In this document: piece after piece, positions 37,170-45,646 of the stretch
How positions within the stretch are numbered: the first letter of the stretch is position 1
How the letters are laid out: each line of letters opens with the position of its first letter
NCBI RefSeq assembly: GCF_025133575.1
Contig: NZ_CP104011.1
Coordinates: 5,030,965-5,094,964, forward strand
Source: Pseudomonas sp. GCEP-101
GTDB taxonomy: Bacteria; Pseudomonadota; Gammaproteobacteria; Pseudomonadales; Pseudomonadaceae
Direction: 5' to 3'
Length of the DNA stretch: 64,000 nt
Notes under the pieces: model-generated
The model's input: the letters and a program-made list of their open reading frames with translations, nothing else
Told to the model about the DNA's origin: nothing
The model's database searches: none
Made by a program: the position numbers and the translations under genes

Positions 37170-38699
37170 ATGATTCTGCCCTGGCTAATCCTGATCCCCT
37201 TCATCGGCGGCTTCCTTTGCTGGATCGCCGAGTACACCAGCAAGACCCTGCCCCGCTGGGTCGCCCTGGGATCGATGGTCCTCACCCTGGCGCTGAGCCT
37301 GTGGGTGTGGCACACCGGTGACTTCCAGCTGGCCCCGGCGCCGGGTGGCGAGCCGCAGTGGACCCTGCAGTTCCAGGTATCCTGGATCGAGCGCTTCGGC
37401 ATCAGCGTGCACCTGGCAATGGACGGCCTGTCCCTGCTGATGGTCGCGCTGACCGGCCTGCTCGGCGTGCTGTCCGTCCTCTGCTCGTGGAACGAGATCC
37501 AGCGCCGCATCGGCTTCTTCCACCTGAACCTGCTGTGGATCCTGGGCGGTGTGATCGGCGTGTTCCTCGCCGTCGACCTGTTCCTGTTCTTCTTCTTCTG
37601 GGAAATGATGCTGGTGCCGATGTACTTCCTCATCGCGCTCTGGGGTCATAGCTCGGACGACGGCAAGAAGACCCGCATCTACGCCGCCACCAAGTTCTTC
37701 ATCTTCACCCAGGCCAGCGGCCTGGTGATGCTGGTGGCGATCCTGGGCCTGGTGTTCGTGCACTACAACAGCACCGGCGTGCTGACCTTCAACTACGCCG
37801 ACCTGCTCAAGACCCAGCTGCCGCCGCACACCGAATGGCTGCTGATGCTCGGCTTCTTCGTCGCCTTCGCGGTGAAGATGCCGGTGGTGCCGGTGCACTC
37901 CTGGCTGCCGGACGCCCACGCCCAGGCGCCGACCGCCGGTTCCGTCGACCTCGCCGGCATCCTGCTGAAGACCGCCGCCTACGGCCTGATCCGCTTCGCC
38001 CTGCCGCTGTTCCCCAACGCCTCGGCCGAGTTCGCTCCGGTTGCCATGACCCTGGGTCTGATCGGCATCTTCTACGGCGCCTTCCTGTCGTTCGCGCAGA
38101 CCGACATCAAGCGCCTGGTGGCCTACTCCTCCGTGTCGCACATGGGCTTCGTGATGATCGGCATCTACTCCGGCAGCCCGCAGGCGCTGCAGGGTGTCGT
38201 CGTGCAGATGATCGCTCACGGTCTGTCCGCCGCCGCGCTGTTCATCCTCTGTGGCCAGCTGTACGAGCGCCTGCACACCCGTGACATGCGCAAGATGGGC
38301 GGCCTGTGGTCGCGCATCCCGTACCTGCCGGCCGTGGCGCTGTTCTTCGCCACCGCCTCGCTGGGCCTGCCGGGCACCGGCAACTTCGTCGGCGAATTCC
38401 TGATCCTGCTGGGCAGCTTCAAGGTCGTCCCGGTGATCACCGTCATCGCCACCTTCGGCCTGGTGTTCGGCTCGGTCTACTCGCTGATCATGATCCACCG
38501 CGCGTACTTCGGCCCGTCCAAGTCCGACACCGCCATCGCCGGCCTGAACGCCCGCGAACTCTCCATGGTGCTCGGCCTGGCGGTGCTGCTGATCGTGCTC
38601 GGCGTCTACCCGCAGCCGGTCCTCGACACCTCCGCGGCAACCATGCACGGCGTCCAGCAATGGCTGGGCTCCGCCCTCTCCACCCTGGCAGCACGGTAA
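37170..38699 (+). CDS. nuoM: NADH-quinone oxidoreductase subunit M
   Basis: NuoM is the second antiporter-like proton pump. The start at 37170 (MILPWLILIPFIGGFLCWIA) gives 509 residues; the frame remains open upstream through nuoL. Signature segments are FFFWEMMLVPMYFLIALWG, KMPVVPVHSWLPDAHAQAPT and QTDIKRLVAYSSVSHMGFV. It lies 28 bp after nuoL and 7 bp before nuoN. Confidence 0.96.
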   Translation: MILPWLILIPFIGGFLCWIAEYTSKTLPRWVALGSMVLTLALSLWVWHTGDFQLAPAPGGEPQWTLQFQVSWIERFGISVHLAMDGLSLLMVALTGLLGVLSVLCSWNEIQRRIGFFHLNLLWILGGVIGVFLAVDLFLFFFFWEMMLVPMYFLIALWGHSSDDGKKTRIYAATKFFIFTQASGLVMLVAILGLVFVHYNSTGVLTFNYADLLKTQLPPHTEWLLMLGFFVAFAVKMPVVPVHSWLPDAHAQAPTAGSVDLAGILLKTAAYGLIRFALPLFPNASAEFAPVAMTLGLIGIFYGAFLSFAQTDIKRLVAYSSVSHMGFVMIGIYSGSPQALQGVVVQMIAHGLSAAALFILCGQLYERLHTRDMRKMGGLWSRIPYLPAVALFFATASLGLPGTGNFVGEFLILLGSFKVVPVITVIATFGLVFGSVYSLIMIHRAYFGPSKSDTAIAGLNARELSMVLGLAVLLIVLGVYPQPVLDTSAATMHGVQQWLGSALSTLAAR

Positions 38700-38706
38700 G
38701 CGCGAC

Positions 38707-40170
38707 ATGACCTTCACGATTCAACACTTCATCGCGCTCCTGCCACTGCTCATCACCAGCGCCACCCTGGTGGTGGTGATGCTCGCGGTAGCCTGGAAGC
38801 GTAACCACTCGATGGCCGCCACCCTCTCGGTGATCGGTCTGAACCTGGCCCTGCTGTCGATCATCCCGGTGCTGAACGTCACCCCGATCGAAGTCACCCC
38901 GCTCATGGTGGTCGACAACTTCGCCTGCTTCTACATGGCCCTGATCCTGATCGGCGCCCTGGCCTGCACCACCCTCGCCCACGCCTACCTGGAAAGCTTC
39001 CCGGGCAACCGTGAAGAGCTGTACCTGCTCCTGCTGCTGTCCACCGCGGGCGGCCTGGTGCTGGTCAGCGCGCAGAACCTGGCCGGCCTGTTCATCGGCC
39101 TGGAACTGCTGTCGGTGCCGGTCTACGGCATGGTGGCCTACGCCTTCTTCAACAAGCGCACCCTGGAAGCGGGCATCAAGTACACCGTACTGTCCGCCGC
39201 CGGCTCCGCCTTCCTGCTGTTCGGCATGGCGCTGCTCTACGCCGAGTCCGGCAACCTGGGCTTCGCCGCTATCGGCGCGTCCCTGGCCGAAGGCACCAGC
39301 CATGGCCCGCTGCTGGCCATCGGCGTCGGCATGATGGTCGTCGGCCTGGGCTTCAAGCTGTCCCTGGCGCCGTTCCACCTGTGGACCCCGGACGTCTACG
39401 AAGGCGCCCCGGCCCCGGTAGCCACCTTCCTGGCCACCACCGCCAAGGTTGCCGTGTTCGCCGTGCTGCTGCGCCTGTTCCAGATCGCACCGGCGGCTCT
39501 GAACAACGGCCTGCTGCATGACGCCATCGCGGTCATCGCCATCGCCTCGATCCTGATCGGCAACCTGCTGGCGCTGACCCAGAGCAACATCAAGCGCCTG
39601 CTGGGCTACTCGTCCATCGCCCACTTCGGCTACCTGCTGATCGCCCTGGTGGCGAGCAAGGGCCTGGCCGTGGAAGCGGTCGGCGTCTACCTGACCACCT
39701 ACGTCGTCACCACCCTGGGCGCCTTCGGCGTGGTCACCCTGATGTCCACTCCGTACAGCGGCCGCGACGCCGACGCGCTGTTCGAGTACCGCGGCCTGTT
39801 CTGGCGCCGTCCGGTGCTGACCGCGGTGATGACCGTGATGATGCTGTCCCTGGCCGGCATCCCGCTGACCGCCGGCTTCATCGGCAAGTTCTACATCGTC
39901 GCCACCGGCGTCGAGTCCCAGCACTGGTGGCTGGTCGGCGCCCTGGTACTGGGCAGTGCCATCGGCCTGTTCTACTACCTGCGCGTCATGGTGACCATGT
40001 ACCTGGTCGAGCCGAACATGAAGCGCCACGACGCGCCCCTGGACTGGGCCCAGCGCGCCGGCGGCATCATGCTGGTGGCCATCGCCCTGCTCGCCTTCTT
40101 CCTCGGCGTCTACCCGCAGCCGCTGCTGGACATCCTCCAGCACAGCGGCCTGGTAGCCGTCGCCGGCTAA
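38707..40170 (+). CDS. nuoN: NADH-quinone oxidoreductase subunit N
   Basis: NuoN is the third antiporter-like proton pump and closes the operon. The 487-residue protein has LFIGLELLSVPVYGMVAY, GLGFKLSLAPFHLWTPDVYEGAPAPV, QSNIKRLLGYSSIAHFGYLL and FIGKFYIVATGVES. A strong UUCG-loop terminator follows 14 bp after the stop. All 13 genes from nuoA to nuoN (with nuoCD fused) are intact, so the complex should be functional. Confidence 0.96.
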   Translation: MTFTIQHFIALLPLLITSATLVVVMLAVAWKRNHSMAATLSVIGLNLALLSIIPVLNVTPIEVTPLMVVDNFACFYMALILIGALACTTLAHAYLESFPGNREELYLLLLLSTAGGLVLVSAQNLAGLFIGLELLSVPVYGMVAYAFFNKRTLEAGIKYTVLSAAGSAFLLFGMALLYAESGNLGFAAIGASLAEGTSHGPLLAIGVGMMVVGLGFKLSLAPFHLWTPDVYEGAPAPVATFLATTAKVAVFAVLLRLFQIAPAALNNGLLHDAIAVIAIASILIGNLLALTQSNIKRLLGYSSIAHFGYLLIALVASKGLAVEAVGVYLTTYVVTTLGAFGVVTLMSTPYSGRDADALFEYRGLFWRRPVLTAVMTVMMLSLAGIPLTAGFIGKFYIVATGVESQHWWLVGALVLGSAIGLFYYLRVMVTMYLVEPNMKRHDAPLDWAQRAGGIMLVAIALLAFFLGVYPQPLLDILQHSGLVAVAG

Positions 40171-40184
40171 GCTCGACAGGCAAC

Positions 40185-40211
40185 AAAAACCCCGCTTCGG
40201 CGGGGTTTTTT
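40185..40211 (+). terminator. Intrinsic terminator of the nuo operon
   Basis: AAAAACCCCGC (40185-40195), a TTCG tetraloop and GCGGGGTTTTT (40200-40210) plus one more T make a textbook terminator. Confidence 0.93.
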
Positions 40212-40250
40212 ATTGGGCGGGATTCCTATCGTGAAGCCTTGCGGCCTTTC

Positions 40251-40318
40251 GTAGGAGCGAGCTTGCTCGCGAACAAACCCCGCTGCGAGGCCGAGTTCGC
40301 GAGCAAGCTCGCTCCTAC
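40251..40318. repeat. Inverted REP pair
   Basis: A 24-bp sequence beginning GTAGGAGCGAGCTTGC (40251-40274) recurs as its perfect reverse complement at 40295-40318, with a 20-bp spacer. This is the common Pseudomonas REP/REPIN format. It lies between the nuo terminator and a convergent gene. Confidence 0.88.
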
Positions 40319-40330
40319 AATGCCACTGCC

Positions 40331-41398
40331 CTACTCCGCCCGCTTGGGCGTTTCGCCCTCGCGGCCGGTGAAAAGGTCCCACGAGGCCATGAACAGCGCC
40401 GCGATCAGCGGGCCGATGACGAAGCCGTTGAGGCCGAACAGCGACATGCCGCCCAGGGTAGAGATCAGCACCACGTAGTCGGGCATCTTGGTGTCCTTGC
40501 CCACCAGGATCGGGCGCAGGATGTTGTCCACCAGGCCGATCACCACCACGCAGAACAGCGTCAGCACCACGCCCTGCCAGATCGCCCCGGTGAGCAGGAA
40601 GTAGGCCGCCACCGGCACCCAGATCAGCCCCGCGCCGATCGCCGGAAGCAGCGAGAGGAAGGCCATCAGCGTGCCCCAGAGCAGCGAGCCCTGGATGCCG
40701 AGGAACCAGAAGATCAACCCGCCCAGCGCACCCTGGGTCGCGGCCACGGCGATATTGCCCTTCACCGTGGCGCGGATCACCGTCGTGAACTTGGTGAACA
40801 GGTGCTGCTTGTGCTCCGCGCTCAGCGGCACCGCCTGCTTGATCCGTCTGCCCAGCGCCGGGCCGTCGCGCAGGAGGAAGAACAGCAGGTAGAGCATGAT
40901 GCCGAAGCTGATGACGAACTCGAAGGTGTTCTGGCCGATGCTGAATGCCTTGGTGGCCACCAGTTGGCTGGCCTGCATCGCGCCCGCCGAGAGCTTTTCC
41001 TGGAGGCTGGAGAGGTCCGCCAGGTCGAAGCGCTCCAGCAACTGGTGCGCCCAGGCGGGCAGCGCGGCGACCGCCTGCTGGTAGTAGACGATGAAGTTCA
41101 GCTCACCGGACTTCAATCGCTGGTAGACGGTGGCGCCCTCCTGCACCAGCGCCCCGGCGATGAAGGTCACCGGCAGGATCACGATGAGGAAGCACACGGC
41201 CAGGGATATCAGCGCCGCCAGATTGTTGCGGTCGTTCAGGCGCACGCGCAGGCGGCGCTGCAACGGGGCGAAGATGATCGCCAGGATGGTGCCCCAGAAG
41301 ACCGCCCCGTAGAACGGCAGAAGGATCCAGCCGAAGGCGAGTGTCACCACCAGCAGCAGGACGAGGAACGTCCGGTATTCCAGTTTCGATTCGAACAT
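40331..41398 (-). CDS. AI-2E family permease (YdiK/PerM type)
   Basis: A 355-residue membrane protein beginning MFESKLEYRTFLVLLLVV, with two to three N-terminal helices, a soluble stretch (about 85-140) and five C-terminal helices. Family marks are LLFFLLRDGPALGRRI and GLVDNILRPILVGKDTKMPDYVVLISTLGG followed by GLNGFVIGPLIAALF. Despite the family name few members transport AI-2; some are Na+(Li+)/H+ antiporters or unspecified exporters. The substrate here is unknown. It is transcribed toward the nuo terminator. The gene to its right (41490-42809) is also on the minus strand, 91 bp away. Confidence 0.85.
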   Translation of the reverse strand: MFESKLEYRTFLVLLLVVTLAFGWILLPFYGAVFWGTILAIIFAPLQRRLRVRLNDRNNLAALISLAVCFLIVILPVTFIAGALVQEGATVYQRLKSGELNFIVYYQQAVAALPAWAHQLLERFDLADLSSLQEKLSAGAMQASQLVATKAFSIGQNTFEFVISFGIMLYLLFFLLRDGPALGRRIKQAVPLSAEHKQHLFTKFTTVIRATVKGNIAVAATQGALGGLIFWFLGIQGSLLWGTLMAFLSLLPAIGAGLIWVPVAAYFLLTGAIWQGVVLTLFCVVVIGLVDNILRPILVGKDTKMPDYVVLISTLGGMSLFGLNGFVIGPLIAALFMASWDLFTGREGETPKRAE

Positions 41399-41489
41399 GA
41401 GCGGGTCCAGGATGGATAAACCTGCTCATTAGTCAGCAGTTGCCCTGCCAAGTGCAACTTTCGGCGCGCGTTCCGTGCGCGCGAGCGCT

Positions 41490-42809
41490 CTACAGCACCA
41501 TCGCCGCAACCCAGCCGAACGCCAGCAGCGGCAGGTTGTAGTGCAGGAACGTCGGCACCACGGTGTCCCAGATATGGTTGTGCTGGCCGTCCACATTCAG
41601 GCCGGAGGTCGGGCCCAGTGTCGAGTCCGACGCCGGCGACCCCGCGTCCCCCAGCGCACCGGCCGTGCCGACGATGCTGACAATGGCCAGCGGGCTGAAC
41701 CCCAGGTGCACCGCCAGCGGCACGAAGATCGCCGCGATGATGGGCACCGTGGAAAACGACGAGCCGATACCCATGGTCACCAGCAGGCCCACCAGCAGCA
41801 TCATGAAGGCACCCAGCGCCTTGCTGCTGCCGATCCAGCCGGCGGCGCTGTCCACCAGGCTGGCGACCTGCCCGGTGGCGGTCATCACCGCGGCAAAGCC
41901 CTGGGCGGCGATCATGATGAATCCGATCATCGCCATCATCTTCATGCCCTCGGTGAACAGGTCGTCCGCTTCCTTCCAGCGCACCACGCCGGACAGCGAG
42001 AACACCAAAAAGCCCACCAGCGCGCCGAGGATCATCGAGTCGAGCAGCAATTGCACGGCAAAGGCCGCGGCGACGGCGACACCCGCCACCACGAGGCTCA
42101 TCCTGCTGTAGGGCGTGTCGACCCGCTCGGCCTGTTCGATGCGTTCGAGGTCGTAGTCCCGCTGGCGGCGATAGCTGAAGAACACCGCGGTCAGCAGGCC
42201 ACAGACCATGCCCAGCGCCGGGATCAGCATGGCGTGGGTGACGTTGATGCCCTGCACGTCCACACCGGCGCGGGCGACGTTGGCCAGCAGGATCTGGTTC
42301 AGGAAGATGTTGCCGAAGCCCACCGGCAGGAACATGTAGGGTGTGATCAGGCCGAAGGTGATCACGCAGGCGATCAGTCGGCGGTCGATGCGCAGGCGGG
42401 TCAGCACATAGAGCAGCGGCGGCACCAGCAAGGGAATGAAGGCGATGTGGATCGGCAGGATGTTCTGCGAGGAAATCGCCACCACCAGCAGCAGACCGAC
42501 CATGATCCACTTGAAACCGCTGGCGCCGTTTGCCTCGTGCCGGCCGAGCATCGCCAGGGCACAGTCAGCCAGGGCGTGCGCCATGCCGGAGCGCGCAATG
42601 GCCACCGCGAAGGCGCCGAGCATGGCGTAGGACAATGCCACCGTGGCGCCGGCGCCCAGCCCGTCGTTGAAGGCCTTGAGCGTGCCGTCCATGCCCAGGC
42701 CACCCAGCAGGCCACCCGCCACCGCGCCGGCGATCAGTGCGACCACCACGTGCACGCGACACAGGCTCAGCACCAGCATCAGGCCAATGGCAATCAGCAC
42801 CGCATTCAT
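41490..42809 (-). CDS. Na+/H+ antiporter-family (YuiF-like) transporter
   Basis: A 439-residue inner-membrane carrier with about 11-12 helices, starting MNAVLIAIGLMLVLSLCRVHV at 42809. AGAGGAG lies upstream of this ATG; the longer frame to 42872 is less likely. The sequence resembles the Na_H_antiport/IT-superfamily carriers: AISSQNILPIHIAFIPLLVPPLL, GIGSSFSTVPIIAAIFVPLAV, and GTAGALGDAGSPASDSTLGPTSGL. It is divergent from the chemoreceptor gene, the same pairing as PA2653/tlpQ in PAO1. That pairing suggests it may carry the organic substrate the receptor senses. The substrate is not deducible. Confidence 0.82.
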   Translation of the reverse strand: MNAVLIAIGLMLVLSLCRVHVVVALIAGAVAGGLLGGLGMDGTLKAFNDGLGAGATVALSYAMLGAFAVAIARSGMAHALADCALAMLGRHEANGASGFKWIMVGLLLVVAISSQNILPIHIAFIPLLVPPLLYVLTRLRIDRRLIACVITFGLITPYMFLPVGFGNIFLNQILLANVARAGVDVQGINVTHAMLIPALGMVCGLLTAVFFSYRRQRDYDLERIEQAERVDTPYSRMSLVVAGVAVAAAFAVQLLLDSMILGALVGFLVFSLSGVVRWKEADDLFTEGMKMMAMIGFIMIAAQGFAAVMTATGQVASLVDSAAGWIGSSKALGAFMMLLVGLLVTMGIGSSFSTVPIIAAIFVPLAVHLGFSPLAIVSIVGTAGALGDAGSPASDSTLGPTSGLNVDGQHNHIWDTVVPTFLHYNLPLLAFGWVAAMVL

Positions 42810-42991
42810 CGTCACCACTCCTCTTGCGTATCGCCCCACCGGGGCACGGGCAAAAGGCGCGCACTCTGCCAAAGGCCCGCTGGCGTGTCAAAACCTGTGT
42901 GGAATCAAGACGTTTCCGAACGAGGGCGGCGGGACTTTCACCGCGGTGCGCACGCTTTTTGCCTAGTTTTCTGCCGCTGGTTGCGACGGCA

Positions 42992-43016
42992 CGCCAGAAT
43001 CGCCTGTTTTCTGGCG
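42992..43016. promoter_or_regulatory. 25-bp dyad upstream of the chemoreceptor promoter
   Basis: CGCCAGAA (42992-42999), 9 bp and TTCTGGCG (43009-43016) form a perfect 8-bp inverted repeat, 17 bp upstream of the FliA-type promoter. It could be an operator in the transporter/receptor intergenic region. The regulator is unknown. Confidence 0.45.
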
Positions 43017-43033
43017 TTTCGCCCCGTCACGGG

Positions 43034-43059
43034 TCAAGAAGAGGCGGGAAACGCCGATA
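43034..43059 (+). promoter_or_regulatory. FliA (sigma-28) promoter of the chemoreceptor gene
   Basis: TCAAG (43034-43038), exactly 14 bp and GCCGATA (43053-43059) match the Pseudomonas flagellar/chemotaxis sigma-28 consensus. The -10 overlaps a palindrome CCGATATATCGG. The start codon is 44 bp downstream. Confidence 0.8.
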
Positions 43060-43102
43060 TATCGGGCGTCCCAAGGCTTAGTTCAAACAAGGATTCCCCT
43101 CC

Positions 43103-45247
43103 ATGCTGCTGCGCCGTCTCTCCATCCAGTGGAAGATCACGTTGCTCGCCGGGCTGTGCCTGCTCGGCGTCGTCTCGCTGCTGTCCGGCCTATCGGTCTA
43201 TCGCACCCAACACAGCACCTCGCTGGTCAAGCAATCGAGCACCGACATGCTCGACGAAGCGGCCAAGGCGCGTCTGCAATCGCGCGGCGAGGTCCAGGCC
43301 ATGCGCATACAGCGCTACATCATGGATGCCTACCAGTACGGCAAGGGCTTTTCGCGGCAGGTGCTGTTCCTGCGCGACCAGGCGCAGAAGCGCTTCCTCG
43401 ACGCCTACGACCTGCGCGAGGACCTCACCCGCCAGGTGAAGACCGCACTGGAAGGCAACCCGGAGCTGCTCGGCCTCTACGTGGCCTTCGAACCCGATGC
43501 GCTGGACGGCAAGGACAAGCTCTTCGCCGGCCAGGGCGAGCTTGGCAGCAACGACGCCGGGCGCTTCTCCATCTACTGGTCCCAGGCCACGCCGGGCCAG
43601 CTGGAATCCGAGGCCATGGCCGAGTCGCTGCTCAATGACACCAGCCCCGGCCCCAGCGGCAGCGCGTACAACGCCTGGTTCACCTGCCCCAAGACCACCG
43701 GCCAGCCCTGCGTGCTCGATCCGTACTTCGACGAAGTGGGCAAGAAGAAGATGCTCATGACCAGCATCGCCTTTCCGCTGGTGCTGGACGGCAAGGTCAT
43801 CGGCGTCATGGGCCTGGACATCAGCATGGAGAAGCTGCAGGACATCGCCGTGGAAGGCAGCCGGGAACTGTACGACGGCCAGGGCCGCGTCAGCATCGTC
43901 AGCGCCGCCGGCCTGCTCGCCGGGCACAGCGCCGACGCCGCCAAGCTGAGCAAGAACCTCAAGGACGTCTATCCGAACCAGGGTGCCGAGCTGCTGCAAG
44001 CGGTGGCCAGCAACCATGAACAGGTATCCCGCCAGGACGATCAGCTTCGCGTGATCGAACCCCTGCAGCCGATCCCCGGCTCCAAACCCTGGGGCGTGCT
44101 GCTGGAGGTCCCGCAGGACGTCCTGCTCGGCCCGGCCATCCGGCTGCAGAACCAACTGGACGACCAGCGCGTACAGGGCACCGTCTCGCAGCTGGGCTTC
44201 GGGCTGGTTGCCATCCTGATCGGGCTGTTCGCCATGTGGCTCACCGCCCGCGGCGTGACCCGGCCGATCCTCGGCGTCGCCGCCATGCTGCGCAACATCG
44301 CCAGCGGCGAAGGCGACCTGACCAAGCGCCTGGACTACACCGGCAAGGACGAGCTGGGCGAGCTGGCCGGCTGGTTCAACCGCTTCCTCGACAAGCTGCA
44401 GCCGATCATCCGCGACGTGAAATCCTCCGTGCAGGACGCCCGCGCCACTGCCGATCAGTCCTCGGAAATCGCCAGCCAGACCAGTGCCGGCATGCAGCAG
44501 CAATTCCGCGAAGTCGACCAGGTGGCCACCGCCTCCCAGGAAATGAGCGCCACCGCCCACGACGTCGCCAACAGCGCCGCCATGGCCGCCGATGCCGCCC
44601 GCGGCGCCGACGGTGCGACCCGCGACGGCCTGAGCGTGATCGACAACACCACTCGCCTGATCGACGAGCTGGCCAGCGACATGAGCAGCGCCATGAGCCA
44701 GGTCGAAGGCCTGGCGGCGAGCAGCGAGCAGATCGGCTCGGTGCTGGACGTGATCCGCGGCATCGCCGAGCAGACCAACCTGCTGGCGCTCAACGCCGCC
44801 ATCGAAGCGGCCCGCGCCGGGGAAGCCGGGCGCGGCTTCGCGGTGGTCGCCGACGAGGTACGCAACCTCGCCAAGCGCACCCAGGATTCGGTGGAGGAAA
44901 TCCGCCAGGTGATCGAAGGCCTGCAGAACGGCACTCGCGACGTGGTCGGCGCGATGAGCAACAGCCACCGCCAGGCGCAGGACAGCGTCAGCCAGGTCGA
45001 GCAGGCCGTGGCCGCGCTGCAACGCATCGGCGAGGCGGTCAGCGTGATCACCGACATGAACCTGCAGATCGCCAGCGCCGCCGAGGAACAGAGCGCGGTG
45101 GCCGAGGAGATCAACCGCAACGTCGCCGGCATCCGCGATGTGACCGAATCGCTGTCGAGCCAGGCGCAGGAATCGGCGCAGGTCAGCCAGTCGCTGAACA
45201 AGCTGGCGAACCACCAGCAGGGATTGATGGATCAGTTCCGCGTCTGA
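43103..45247 (+). CDS. tlpQ: Methyl-accepting chemotaxis protein with dCache sensor, TlpQ-like
   Basis: A 714-residue transmembrane chemoreceptor: TM1 at about 13-33, a periplasmic double-Cache sensor (about 40-355), TM2 (about 361-382), HAMP (about 383-436), and a cytoplasmic signalling domain. The conserved tip is GIAEQTNLLALNAAIEAARAGE, continuing to VVADEVRNLAKRTQ. AAGGA precedes the start by 9 nt. Length, position and the divergent transporter match PAO1 tlpQ (PA2654), whose product senses histamine and polyamines. Ligand identity here is inferred from that orthology. A FliA-type promoter fits its role in motility. Confidence 0.85.
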   Translation: MLLRRLSIQWKITLLAGLCLLGVVSLLSGLSVYRTQHSTSLVKQSSTDMLDEAAKARLQSRGEVQAMRIQRYIMDAYQYGKGFSRQVLFLRDQAQKRFLDAYDLREDLTRQVKTALEGNPELLGLYVAFEPDALDGKDKLFAGQGELGSNDAGRFSIYWSQATPGQLESEAMAESLLNDTSPGPSGSAYNAWFTCPKTTGQPCVLDPYFDEVGKKKMLMTSIAFPLVLDGKVIGVMGLDISMEKLQDIAVEGSRELYDGQGRVSIVSAAGLLAGHSADAAKLSKNLKDVYPNQGAELLQAVASNHEQVSRQDDQLRVIEPLQPIPGSKPWGVLLEVPQDVLLGPAIRLQNQLDDQRVQGTVSQLGFGLVAILIGLFAMWLTARGVTRPILGVAAMLRNIASGEGDLTKRLDYTGKDELGELAGWFNRFLDKLQPIIRDVKSSVQDARATADQSSEIASQTSAGMQQQFREVDQVATASQEMSATAHDVANSAAMAADAARGADGATRDGLSVIDNTTRLIDELASDMSSAMSQVEGLAASSEQIGSVLDVIRGIAEQTNLLALNAAIEAARAGEAGRGFAVVADEVRNLAKRTQDSVEEIRQVIEGLQNGTRDVVGAMSNSHRQAQDSVSQVEQAVAALQRIGEAVSVITDMNLQIASAAEEQSAVAEEINRNVAGIRDVTESLSSQAQESAQVSQSLNKLANHQQGLMDQFRV

Positions 45248-45256
45248 GCCCGCAGC

Positions 45257-45618
45257 AGGAGCGGTCGCGGGCGCGGCCCGCTCCTATAGCATCACCCGAA
45301 CCCTGTAGGAGCGGGCCATGCCCGCGATCCGCCAGCAACGCCGGCGCCAGATCCTATTCGCGAGCATGGCTCGCTCCTACAAGAGCAAGCCGGAGTGACC
45401 CTGTAGGAGCGGGCCATGCCCGCGAACCGCCGGCAACGCCGGCGCCCGATCCGGTTCGCGAGCATGGCTCGCTCCTACAAAAGCAAGCCGGAGTGACCCT
45501 GTAGGAGCGGGCCATGCCCGCGATCCGCCGGCAACGCCGGGGCCAGTTCTGGTTCGCGAGCATGGCTCGCTCCTACAAGAGCAAGCCAGCATCTGTAGGA
45601 GCGAGCTTGCTCGCGAAC
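45257..45618. repeat. Tandem array of three 98-bp REP-pair units, plus a flanking REP
   Basis: The 399-bp gap between tlpQ and bqsS (45248-45646) holds no gene. Three units begin CCCTGTAGGAGCGGGCC at 45301, 45399 and 45497, an exact 98-bp period. Each has a left arm (GTAGGAGCGGGCCATGCCCGCGA) in inverted orientation to a right arm (TTCGCGAGCATGGCTCGCTCC). A fourth single REP lies at 45595-45618 and an imperfect palindrome at about 45257-45285. Units differ at only a few bases in the spacer. Confidence 0.9.
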
Positions 45619-45646
45619 CGCACGGCACAAGCTCCCAGGAGCCACA

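Noticed and set aside
40331..41398. Assignment as an autoinducer-2 exporter
   Set aside because: The AI-2E family name is historical; nothing in the sequence or neighbours supports AI-2 transport.
45301..45594. Possible CRISPR array
   Set aside because: The repeated unit is 98 bp with no unique spacers, and each unit is an inverted REP doublet.
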